In this document: in pieces, positions 30,709 through 38,711 of the stretch | How the letters are laid out: every line of letters begins with the position of its first letter | Numbering within the stretch: the first letter of the stretch is position 1 | Notes under the pieces: generated by a model | What the model saw: the letters and a program-made list of their open reading frames with translations, nothing else | What the model was told of the DNA's origin: nothing | The model's database searches: none | Virus record (IMG/VR): IMGVR_UViG_3300025728_000362 | Location: 1-42,788 of that record | DNA: 42,788 nt | From: a virus | Strand: one strand, 5' to 3' | Made by a program: the position numbers and the translations under genes

Positions 30709-32953
30709 AACTATTAAGGACTTCCTGATCAGCCTCGGTTTCCAAATCGATGATGCTGGTGCCAAGAAGTTCGACAGCGTAATTGCTGGTGTAACGGCGA
30801 ACGTTTTTAAAATGGCTGCCGTGGTCGAGGGTGCCGCGCTGACGGTGACGGCCTTCACCGCCAAGATTGCCTCTGGTCTGGACGACCTGTATTGGGCGTC
30901 GCAGCGCACCGGCGCAACGGTCGCAGGCATCAAGGCGATCGGCTACGCAGCATCACAAACCGGCTCCAGCGCGGCAGCTGCGCAAGGCTCGTTAGAAAGC
31001 CTCTCCCGATTTATGCGCAACAATCCCGGCGCCGAAGGATTCTTGAATCGGTTGGGCGTCCAGACGCGGGACGCAAGCGGCAATATGCGCGACATGTCCG
31101 CCGTATTCTCCAGCGTCGGCCAGCAACTCAGCAAAATGCCGTACTACCGCGCCAATCAGTACGCGCAGATGCTTGGCATTGATGAAAATACGTTGATGGC
31201 TATGCGCCGTGGGCTGACCGGCTTCACTGCCGAATATTCAGCCATGGCAAAGGCGATTGGCTTCAACGCCGATCAGGCCGCCGTGAGTTCTAACCGCTTC
31301 ATGACATCACTGCGTGATTTCAGCGCGATGGCGGGCATGGCGCGGGATAAAATCGGTTCTAACCTCGCTGACGGTCTGGCGGGTTCAATCGACAACCTGC
31401 GCAAGCAGACCCTCGACAACTTCCCGAAAATCGAAGACACCATCACCCGCGGCGTAAAGGGTATCCTCTGGCTGGCTGACGCCATCGGGCGAGTAGTCTT
31501 CCGGTTGATTCAGGCGGCCGGTGATATCCGCCAGTGGTTTAACAATCTCGACAGCGGAACGCAGAAGCTGATCGCTTCCTTCGGGGCGTTGCTGGTGGCT
31601 TGGAAGTTGCTGAATAGCGCCTTCCTGACATCGCCGATTGGCATGATAACGGCGCTCATTGGTTCTCTAGTCTTACTCTACGACGACTATAAAACGTGGA
31701 AAGAGGGCGGAAAAAGTCTAATCAACTGGGCGGAATGGGAGCCGGGCATCACCTCTGCGTTAAAGGGCATTGATCAGCTACTGCAAAGCGTCAAAGGTCT
31801 GGCAAAAGAAGTTGGTGCGCTGTTTGGTATCGATCCAAAAACGTGGACGGCGAAGTGGGAGCTGGACAGCCTGACTCACCAGTTTAGTGAGCTGGCGAAA
31901 ATGCTGGATACCATCGCAAAACTGCTGAATGCCATCAAAGACGGGCGATGGTCTGATGCTGCGAATTTAACGAAGGGTTTGTTAAAACAGGGTAGTGACC
32001 AGCCTGATGCTATGCCGGGCGTAACTAAAAGTGCCATGGAGACACGCAGCTGGCTATTGGATAAGTACAACTCGGCGAATGATGCGTTAAATAACATCTA
32101 TTTCGGGATTAATAACAGCCTGAATGGATCTTATCTCGATGCAAATCATTCATTGAATAAGGTGCTGCCTAAATGGGCCGGCGGTTCAACGGATGAACCT
32201 GAGCAGCACGCTCAGTCAACGCGCAAAATTAAAAACGCTGACTTGCCGGGTACGGTTGCCGGTCAGTTCAATGAAACTGTTGAACGCATTAAGGGCCAGA
32301 AATTCGCCGATAATTTCACGGATGCGCTGCTGCGTCTGGTAAATCTCGCCGCCGTTCAGACCAACACCTCTCTCACTAGCAGCACCATTCCTGAAGGCGT
32401 GACTGCGCCAAAACCAACAACGGCCGGTGCCGCGCTGCTGGGATGGCTTCAGCCAACATTCAGCAAGCTTGAGGCGCTGTATAAGCTGCCAGAGGGGCTA
32501 CTGAAAAGCGTGGCCATCACTGAATCGGCGGGCGACCCTAACGCCGTGTCTGGCGCTGGCGCGCAGGGGTTGTTCCAAATCATGCCGAGGACAGGTAAGG
32601 ATTTGGGGCTGCGTGGCAACGATGCCTTTGACCCGGTTAAGTCAGCGCAGGCGGCAGCCAAATACCTTGCTCAGCTGATGAAGCAGAACGGCGGGGATTT
32701 GGATAAAACGCTGGCGTCTTATAACTGGGGGATTGGCAACGTGCAGAAGTACGGCATGGCGCTGGCACCCAAGGAAACTCGCCAGTACGTGCCAAAAGTG
32801 AAGAGTAATCTTCCGGGCAACACGCTGAACCAAGAAACGCACATTACGGTTTATGGTGCGACCGATCCGCGTGCTACGGCCAATGAGATAGGGCAACGCC
32901 AGTCCGTTGTTAACTCAAGGGCCACTCAGCAAATGAACAAAGGGCCGAGCTAA
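30698..32953 (+). CDS. Tail tape measure protein with C-terminal lytic transglycosylase
   Basis: A 751-residue tape measure protein. The N-terminus and middle are helical and Ala-rich, with hydrophobic segments at about 275-330 (LIASFGALLVAWKLL; SPIGMITALIGSLVLLYDDY). Residues about 590-715 form a Slt domain with catalytic Glu609 (AITESAGDPNAVSGAG; GLFQIMPRTGKDLG; ASYNWGIGNVQKYG). It sets tail length and opens peptidoglycan during DNA entry. It overlaps the chaperone extension by 11 bases. At this length the tail would be short for a myovirus. Confidence 0.9.
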   Translation: MDAETIKDFLISLGFQIDDAGAKKFDSVIAGVTANVFKMAAVVEGAALTVTAFTAKIASGLDDLYWASQRTGATVAGIKAIGYAASQTGSSAAAAQGSLESLSRFMRNNPGAEGFLNRLGVQTRDASGNMRDMSAVFSSVGQQLSKMPYYRANQYAQMLGIDENTLMAMRRGLTGFTAEYSAMAKAIGFNADQAAVSSNRFMTSLRDFSAMAGMARDKIGSNLADGLAGSIDNLRKQTLDNFPKIEDTITRGVKGILWLADAIGRVVFRLIQAAGDIRQWFNNLDSGTQKLIASFGALLVAWKLLNSAFLTSPIGMITALIGSLVLLYDDYKTWKEGGKSLINWAEWEPGITSALKGIDQLLQSVKGLAKEVGALFGIDPKTWTAKWELDSLTHQFSELAKMLDTIAKLLNAIKDGRWSDAANLTKGLLKQGSDQPDAMPGVTKSAMETRSWLLDKYNSANDALNNIYFGINNSLNGSYLDANHSLNKVLPKWAGGSTDEPEQHAQSTRKIKNADLPGTVAGQFNETVERIKGQKFADNFTDALLRLVNLAAVQTNTSLTSSTIPEGVTAPKPTTAGAALLGWLQPTFSKLEALYKLPEGLLKSVAITESAGDPNAVSGAGAQGLFQIMPRTGKDLGLRGNDAFDPVKSAQAAAKYLAQLMKQNGGDLDKTLASYNWGIGNVQKYGMALAPKETRQYVPKVKSNLPGNTLNQETHITVYGATDPRATANEIGQRQSVVNSRATQQMNKGPS

Positions 32954-33552
32954 TGGATATTCTTTCCGTACTTCTTCACCAGCGGTCCCGAAGGATCGGC
33001 CTTATCATTCCCGACGTGGTGATTTCTGAGAAGCATTCGGACACGCTGGAAATCACCGAGCATCCGCTTGAGGTACCGACCAATACGGGGGATGGTTCTT
33101 CAGGGGCAGGGTTTACTTCCGACCATGCTTACCGGCGGCCCTCGGAGTTGGTGATGGATGTGGGGTTCTCTGGCGGCGGTTCTTTGCTAGACCCGAGCTT
33201 TTTGAATACAAGCTCTATCGGACTCTCCTTGGGTTTAAGTCCTAAGGAGGTTTACCAGAATCTACTTGATTTACAGCGTAGCCGTCAGCCCTTTGATGTC
33301 GTCACCGGGAAGAGGCAGTACCAAAACATGCTTATCCGTAATTTGGATGTGACCACGGATAAGGAAAGTGAAAACGTCTTAATGGCGACGCTCACGCTCA
33401 GGGAGGTGATCATCACCAGAACGCAATCCATTAGCGTTGCCGATAAGGGCAGCATGAAGGAAGGCGTTAACACGTCGCCCGTGCTGAATTCGGGCGTGAA
33501 AACCCCTAAGCCAGCTAACAGTTCAATACTGAGCAGTATCTTCGGAGGATAA
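32953..33552 (+). CDS. Dit-like baseplate / tail hub protein
   Basis: A 199-residue protein after the tape measure, with IPDVVISEKHSDTLEITEHP and RSRQPFDVVTGKRQYQNMLI, blocks typical of Dit-like phage tail proteins that adapt the tube end to the baseplate. The start overlaps the tape measure stop in TAATG. The C-terminal 40 residues are low complexity and Ser-rich. Confidence 0.75.
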   Translation: MDILSVLLHQRSRRIGLIIPDVVISEKHSDTLEITEHPLEVPTNTGDGSSGAGFTSDHAYRRPSELVMDVGFSGGGSLLDPSFLNTSSIGLSLGLSPKEVYQNLLDLQRSRQPFDVVTGKRQYQNMLIRNLDVTTDKESENVLMATLTLREVIITRTQSISVADKGSMKEGVNTSPVLNSGVKTPKPANSSILSSIFGG

Positions 33553-33858
33553 GTGAATATTAACGAAATCCCCCTATCCCCTGACAACCAAACATTCAGC
33601 ACCACCCTTGCTGGGCTAACGCTCACCATGCGCCTTGTGTGGCGTGAGGGTGTGGGCTGGGTTTTGGATTTGCTCGACAACAATGAGTCCGGAATAGTCA
33701 CTGGCATCGCGCTGGTGAGCGGTGTTGATTTGCTCGAGCAGTACGAGCATCTCGCATTGGGCTTTAAGCTGGTGGTTGCCTGTGATGATGCGACTCAGGA
33801 GTACCCCACGAAAACCGATCTCGGCATCAACAGTCACCTGTACGTTTTGACGGAGTAA
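33553..33858 (+). CDS. Baseplate plug-type protein
   Basis: A 101-residue beta-rich protein starting at GTG (VNINEIPLSPDNQTFSTTLAG), directly after the Dit-like stop; GGAGGATAA lies before the GTG. Size, order and the LRLVWREGVGWVLDLLD-like core match small plug proteins of contractile baseplates. Family assignment is by context and general sequence resemblance. Confidence 0.68.
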   Translation: MNINEIPLSPDNQTFSTTLAGLTLTMRLVWREGVGWVLDLLDNNESGIVTGIALVSGVDLLEQYEHLALGFKLVVACDDATQEYPTKTDLGINSHLYVLTE

Positions 33859-33860
33859 TT

Positions 33861-34892
33861 ATGAGCCTTAACTGGATGCGCCATTTTGAGTTACAGCTTC
33901 TCGATGATGGTGGCAACGGCATTTCGCTGTCCGACCTGAAAGTGACTTTCGAAATTGAAAAAATGCCGAACACCATTTTTAACGGCTTCGTCGGCAACTT
34001 CAAAATTTACAACCTTTCCCCGGATACGCAAAACCGGATCACAGGGAAGGAGTTTAAGCGCGTTCGCGTCATCGCGGGTTATGACGGCCTGAAGGATGCT
34101 GCTGGTAATTATCCTGACCAAAATATCGGCCTGATATTCAACGGTGATATTCGCTTCACGATAGCCGGGAAAGAGAACATTACCGATTCGTGGGTGCTGC
34201 TCCAGTGCCTCGACAGTTGGGATGGGCATCTCAACGCCAGCGTTAAAACTACCGTGGCCGCCGGGTGGAAGTATTCGGACCTGTTCGATTTAGGAATGAA
34301 ATCCTTCGAGCCTTACGGCATTACAACCGGCAGCATACCTGAAATGCCTGACACCGTTTTTCCGCGTGGCCGCGTAATTTTTCAATCAACCAGCGTGCTG
34401 ATGAACGATATCGCCCAAAAGTGCGGTGCTAACTGGTGGTACGAAAACAACCAGGTGAACATAATACCGCAAGGGAAGTACATTCATGAGGCTGTCGTGC
34501 TAAACGCGAATACCGGCCTTGTCGGCATGCCCCAGCAGACGATGGGCGCGGGCGTGAACGTGCGCTGCCTGATCAACCCAAACATTAAACTTGGTGGCCT
34601 GATCCGCCTCGACCAGCACTCCGTGTATCGCGCGGCGCTGTCTAACGAGCAGATCGCTGGCACGCAGGGGGCAGGGGGGCAACTGGGTGAAACGGAGACG
34701 AACGGCAACCTTTCAGTCGGCGGCCTAATTGGCTCGCAGCCTGCCTCGATTAATACCGACGGTGATTACATCGTAGGCAGCATCAACTATACTGGGGACA
34801 CTCGCGGGCAAGCCTGGTATATGGACCTATTGTGTCTCGCCAAAGGAAGTGCTGATCTACAATCTAATAGCACAATCAATAAGGTGTATTGA
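33861..34892 (+). CDS. Baseplate hub protein (gp27-like)
   Basis: A 343-residue hub protein. MSLNWMRHFELQLLDDGGNG, KMPNTIFNGFVGNFKIYNLS and the middle CGANWWYENNQVNIIPQG are typical of gp27/gpD-type hubs, two beta-barrels with an insert. The spike gene is expected next but is displaced by a small cassette (34894-35745). Confidence 0.82.
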   Translation: MSLNWMRHFELQLLDDGGNGISLSDLKVTFEIEKMPNTIFNGFVGNFKIYNLSPDTQNRITGKEFKRVRVIAGYDGLKDAAGNYPDQNIGLIFNGDIRFTIAGKENITDSWVLLQCLDSWDGHLNASVKTTVAAGWKYSDLFDLGMKSFEPYGITTGSIPEMPDTVFPRGRVIFQSTSVLMNDIAQKCGANWWYENNQVNIIPQGKYIHEAVVLNANTGLVGMPQQTMGAGVNVRCLINPNIKLGGLIRLDQHSVYRAALSNEQIAGTQGAGGQLGETETNGNLSVGGLIGSQPASINTDGDYIVGSINYTGDTRGQAWYMDLLCLAKGSADLQSNSTINKVY

Positions 34893-34893
34893 G

Positions 34894-35244
34894 ATGAATT
34901 TTTTAAAGTTAGCGCCTTTCCTATTCGCCGCTTTATTTGCCTCTACGGCTTATGCTGACTCTCAATGTGGCCCTTTCCACTTAGGGACCAGCAAATCAGA
35001 CGATGGCTGGTCCAGAATTAACGGTCAAAAACCTGAAACCCAAAAGCTGACATTCTTGAAGCAAAAGGACGATTACAACAACGTCATGATGCAATGGATG
35101 CTGCCGGATCCGAAGGTGGGTCGTTACTTGGGCATTGACTACGTAAAGCGCGATAACAAAGCCATCCTTAACGTCGAAGTCGTCCGCACCAACATGAACC
35201 AGCCGCGCGAGTTCTGGACGTATGACTGCAAAAAGGTGAATTAA
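34894..35244 (+). CDS. Small secreted protein (moron cassette gene 1)
   Basis: A 116-residue protein with a clear signal peptide MNFLKLAPFLFAALFASTAYA and cleavage after AYA. The mature part has two cysteines (near residue 25 and in YDCKK at the end) that could form a disulphide. AAGGTG precedes the ATG at 34894. It sits between hub and spike genes, where virion genes are normally contiguous. A periplasmic role, for example in lysis or superinfection control, is possible but unproven. Confidence 0.65.
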   Translation: MNFLKLAPFLFAALFASTAYADSQCGPFHLGTSKSDDGWSRINGQKPETQKLTFLKQKDDYNNVMMQWMLPDPKVGRYLGIDYVKRDNKAILNVEVVRTNMNQPREFWTYDCKKVN

Positions 35245-35441
35245 ATGTTCAATGACAGCGACCATGAAATAAACACCAGCCTGAGCAAAGACGACATCAA
35301 GGTCGTTTTGGATAAATAGGGCCTGATCTTGAGGATGCCCTTGAGCATCTTCAGCGTGGCGGTAACGGATGGTACTCGCTCGATAGAATTCACAGCATCG
35401 CCAAAATTGCTGATGCTGCGCTTCGAGGTAAGAATCTTTGA
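35245..35441 (+). pseudogene. Frameshifted small gene (moron cassette gene 2)
   Basis: MFNDSDHEINTSLSKDDIKV and VLDK is read to a TAG at 35317-35319. A different frame then continues with IGPDLEDALEHLQRGGNGWY and SLDRIHSIAKIADAALRGK to a TGA at 35439-35441. One extra A in the AAA at 35314-35316 would restore a continuous protein of about 65 residues. A single-base loss or sequencing error is the simplest reading. Confidence 0.6.
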
Positions 35442-35460
35442 ATTGAATCACGGAGTTATC

Positions 35461-35697
35461 ATGAGTGAGTTAAATATGCGAAAGGTAATTATTATCCTTA
35501 ATAATAAAGGTGATAATAATTCGGTTATGGTTAAAGAAACTTTAACTAGCATCAACGTTACGAATGAATTTTTGGATTTGAATTATGTTTCTTTGCCGAT
35601 TGAAACAGCAATTATAGAAGGCCACGAAGTTTATTTTGCCAGGCAAAGTGGTGTAAGTGATGATGTTGTCCGTGGAGTGCTGATTCGGCATAGATAA
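35461..35697 (+). CDS. AT-rich small protein (moron cassette gene 3)
   Basis: A 78-residue protein starting MSELNMRKVIIILNNKGDNN, with GGAG six bases before the ATG at 35461. It is beta/alpha, Asn- and Val-rich, and far more AT-rich than the virion genes, which points to recent acquisition. An intrinsic terminator follows at once. Function unknown. Confidence 0.6.
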   Translation: MSELNMRKVIIILNNKGDNNSVMVKETLTSINVTNEFLDLNYVSLPIETAIIEGHEVYFARQSGVSDDVVRGVLIRHR

Positions 35698-35718
35698 CGA
35701 AAAAATTATTAATTAAAC

Positions 35719-35745
35719 AGGTCGCCAAATGGCGGCCTTTTTTTA
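35719..35745 (+). terminator. Intrinsic terminator inside the tail operon
   Basis: Stem AGGTCGCC-AAAT-GGCGGCCT is followed by seven T. It closes the small cassette just ahead of the spike gene. The sequence resembles the two terminators of the left operon. Baseplate expression requires Q-type readthrough. Confidence 0.85.
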
Positions 35746-35755
35746 TGGAGTTTTT

Positions 35756-36511
35756 ATGCCTGTACCGCTTAATTCGCAGCTTGGCAGCGAGCAGCACCTT
35801 GATACAGCACTGGCTAAAGAAATCATGAGCACTTTGCGCGTCGCGATGCCCGGTATCATTCAATCGTTCGACCCCGACACGGTTACATGCGTCGTTCAGC
35901 CGGCTCTAAAGGGAGCGGACACGGACAGTGCCGGAAACCCAGTGTCACTTGATTTGGCGCTGCTGGTTGACGTGCCGGTGGTGTTCCAGCGCGGCGGCGG
36001 CGTCACGCTGACGTTCCCGGTAAAAGTTGGCGATGAGTGCCTGATAATTTTTGCTGACCGCTGCATTGATTTCTGGTGGCAGAACGGCGGCGTGCAGGAG
36101 CCAGTTGATTCGCGCCAGCATGCTTTATCGGATGCGTTCGCCATCGTCGGCCCGCAGTCACAGGCAAAGAAAATCAGCGGCATCAGCATGACAGGCGCGC
36201 AGTTGCGTACCGATGACGGGGCGGCGTTCGTTGAAGTGTCAGCGGGCCATGACATTACGGTTAAAACTCCCGGCAAGCTGGTGGCCAGCGCGGAAGGCGG
36301 TACCGAAATTACATCGCCAACCATTGTGCTTAATGGCGCTGTGACGATAAACGGCACGCTTAGCCAAGGCATGGGCGCAAGTGGCGGCGGCGCGACGATG
36401 CTGGGGCCAATTAGCGTAACCAATGATGTGACAGCTGGCGGCAAGAGCCTACGAAATCACGTACATGGCGGCGTACAGACGGGCGGCGGCCAGACGGGGA
36501 AACCATCATGA
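35756..36511 (+). CDS. Baseplate spike protein (Gp138/gpV-like)
   Basis: A 251-residue spike. Residues about 20-105 form the OB-fold N-terminal domain (VAMPGIIQSFDPDTVTCVVQ). A beta-helical repeat part follows, and the C-terminus has NHVHGG, the His-x-His type tip motif that binds a metal ion, then a Gly/Thr/Gln tail. The ATG at 35756 has GGAG five bases upstream; the longer frame crosses the terminator. It punctures the outer membrane. Confidence 0.85.
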   Translation: MPVPLNSQLGSEQHLDTALAKEIMSTLRVAMPGIIQSFDPDTVTCVVQPALKGADTDSAGNPVSLDLALLVDVPVVFQRGGGVTLTFPVKVGDECLIIFADRCIDFWWQNGGVQEPVDSRQHALSDAFAIVGPQSQAKKISGISMTGAQLRTDDGAAFVEVSAGHDITVKTPGKLVASAEGGTEITSPTIVLNGAVTINGTLSQGMGASGGGATMLGPISVTNDVTAGGKSLRNHVHGGVQTGGGQTGKPS

Positions 36512-36861
36512 GATATCGACGCGAAGATGCTGACGGCGATTATACCTTTGGGCAGGGTGATAATACCTTTCTGGTTAACTCTTCCGAGGCGGTAGCGCAG
36601 GCGGTAAAAACACGGTTTATGCTTTGGCGCGGTCAGTGGTTTCTTGACCAGACCAGCGGCACGCCGTGGATACAATCGGTTCTTGGCAAGCAGCCTCCGG
36701 ACGTCTACAACCTGGCTATTCGCCAGCGCATCCTTCAAACGCAGGGCGTCAGTTCTATTATCAGCTTTGACACCTCTGTAGACGGCAGAACGCGGCGCGT
36801 TTCATTCGCGGCAACCATAGACACTATCTACGGAGCAACGACCTTCACAAGCGAGGCATAA
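36508..36861 (+). CDS. Baseplate wedge protein (gp25/gpW-like or DUF2634-type)
   Basis: A 117-residue protein with TFGQGDNTFLVNSSEAVAQA and TRFMLWRGQWFLDQTSGTPW, typical of Mu gp46-like baseplate proteins next to gpJ. It overlaps the spike gene in ATGA and touches gpJ. Role in wedge assembly is inferred from family and order. Confidence 0.8.
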   Translation: MRYRREDADGDYTFGQGDNTFLVNSSEAVAQAVKTRFMLWRGQWFLDQTSGTPWIQSVLGKQPPDVYNLAIRQRILQTQGVSSIISFDTSVDGRTRRVSFAATIDTIYGATTFTSEA

Positions 36862-38057
36862 TGCTTAATCTCGATACGCTGGGGCTGTCCGCCACCGTGA
36901 CCGCCTCCGGGATCAGTGCGCCCGATTACCAGAAAATCCTCTCGACCATCACCAGTTACTTCCAGCAGATTTACGGTACTGACGCTTATATCGACCCTGA
37001 CAGCAAAGACGGTCAGATGATCGCTCTCTATGCGTTGGGGATTCATGACGCCAATAATGCCATGATCACCGTTTACAACTCTTTTTCCCCGGCAACGGCG
37101 CAAGGCGGGGCATTGAGCAGCAACGTGAAAATTAACGGTATCACGCGGCAGGTAGCGACGAAATCCACGGTGGATTTAGTTATTACCGGAGTGCCTGGCA
37201 CGCTAATTACGGCTGGTGCTGTTCGTGACGTGAATGGAGGGTTATGGGACTTACCTGTTAACACCAATGTTGATGTGTCGGGAACGATGACAGTGACGGC
37301 AACCAGCCGCCTAAACGGAAATGTAACGGCGCTGGCCGGAGCTATAAATCAGATAGCTACGCCGACGCGCGGGTGGTACACGGCCTCTAACCCTCTTGCA
37401 GCCACTCCCGGCAGCAGCGCGGAAACGGATCTGAAACTGCGGCAGCGGCAGGAGAGGAGTACAGCTCTGCCTTCACAGACAACGCTGGATGGTATCGACG
37501 GCGGGCTCTTTGAGGTGAATGGTGTAACCCGCGTTCGCATCTACGAAAACGATACTGACGTTTCTGATAGTAATGGACTAACGCCGCATTCAATAAGCTG
37601 CGTGGTAGACGGTGGTGACTCCGCGGAGATAGCGACCGTTATTTCCAAAAAGAAAAACCAGGGGACGGCGACCTTTGGAACCACGGCTATCTCAATGACA
37701 GGGAAATATGGAGAGTCGAAAACGATAAAGTTTTCTCGTCCCGTCATTGTGGGCATTTACGTCAATATCAGCATTTCTGTTTATCCCGGTTACACATCAT
37801 CGGTCGCTGATTCGATCAAGGCCGAGGTAGTGAAATATATCAACTCACTGAGGATCGGCGATGACGTTCTGGTAAGCCGAGTGTACTCACCCGCAAACCT
37901 CGGCGTAATGTCAGGTGGGGATAGTCGCTATTACGACATTAACTCTTTGACGATTGGCAGGACGGCAGGTGGAGCGTCCGCGTCCAACATTGCGATCGCT
38001 TACAATGAGGCGGCAAGCAGTGGCATTGCCAATATCGTTATAACGGTGACAGGATGA
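36861..38057 (+). CDS. Baseplate protein J-like
   Basis: A 398-residue baseplate J protein. Marks are AYIDPDSKDGQMIALYALGI near residue 50, the GITRQVATKSTVDL strand region, and the C-terminal EVVKYINSLRIGDDVLVSR. It builds the wedge arms that bear the fibres. It overlaps the next gene in ATGA. Confidence 0.92.
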   Translation: MLNLDTLGLSATVTASGISAPDYQKILSTITSYFQQIYGTDAYIDPDSKDGQMIALYALGIHDANNAMITVYNSFSPATAQGGALSSNVKINGITRQVATKSTVDLVITGVPGTLITAGAVRDVNGGLWDLPVNTNVDVSGTMTVTATSRLNGNVTALAGAINQIATPTRGWYTASNPLAATPGSSAETDLKLRQRQERSTALPSQTTLDGIDGGLFEVNGVTRVRIYENDTDVSDSNGLTPHSISCVVDGGDSAEIATVISKKKNQGTATFGTTAISMTGKYGESKTIKFSRPVIVGIYVNISISVYPGYTSSVADSIKAEVVKYINSLRIGDDVLVSRVYSPANLGVMSGGDSRYYDINSLTIGRTAGGASASNIAIAYNEAASSGIANIVITVTG

Positions 38058-38710
38058 GCAAATACACTGATTTAATCACTAACTACCACGCCTTAAAGCC
38101 TCTCTACTTTCAGCACATCGATTTAATCACTCGCCCCTTCACAGATATTTCTATGGCATCAAACGGGATGCTAAATCAGTTTGATCTGGATAGAGCCGTG
38201 GGGGAGCAGCTCGACATTATCGGTTTGTGGATAGGTAGACAACGAGCGGTCTCTACACCGATTTCAAACGTTTATTTTTCTTGGGATACGGATGGGTTGG
38301 GATTTGATCAAGGAAGTTGGCAGGGGCCGCATGACCCTGATAGCGGATATACCTCGCTAGGTGATGACACTTACCGGCTAGTGCTGAAGGCGCAAATAGC
38401 GATTAATCGCTGGGATGGCACCGTAGGCGGCCTAGAAGAATTGCTCGAGATGGTTTTTGAGGGGACGGGGATTGAGATGCAGATTATCGATAATCAAGAT
38501 ATGTCGATAACCATCAATGCAATCGCACTCAACGGATTAAAAAACACCTCAGCCGAATTAATTGAAGTCATTAAATCAGGTGAATTAACCGTTAAGGCCG
38601 CTGGCGTGCGAGTAAAGGGGCTAAATGTCGTGGACCCGCAGCGCCCAGTTTTCGGTTTTGATATTAATAGCATTGCAACGTCCGGTTTTGACACCGGCTA
38701 TTGGAGTTAG
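38054..38710 (+). CDS. Baseplate / tail protein (DUF2612, gpI-like)
   Basis: A 218-residue protein, MSKYTDLITNYHALKPLYFQ and FDLDRAVGEQLDIIGLWIGR, matching DUF2612. These proteins follow gpJ and connect the fibre to the baseplate. The C-terminal PVFGFDINSIATSGFDTG is typical. Confidence 0.83.
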   Translation: MSKYTDLITNYHALKPLYFQHIDLITRPFTDISMASNGMLNQFDLDRAVGEQLDIIGLWIGRQRAVSTPISNVYFSWDTDGLGFDQGSWQGPHDPDSGYTSLGDDTYRLVLKAQIAINRWDGTVGGLEELLEMVFEGTGIEMQIIDNQDMSITINAIALNGLKNTSAELIEVIKSGELTVKAAGVRVKGLNVVDPQRPVFGFDINSIATSGFDTGYWS

Positions 38711-38711
38711 A

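Noticed and set aside
35308-35320. Programmed -1 frameshift in the small cassette gene
   Set aside because: The sequence around GAT AAA TAG is not a canonical slippery heptamer, so a simple single-base loss is more likely.
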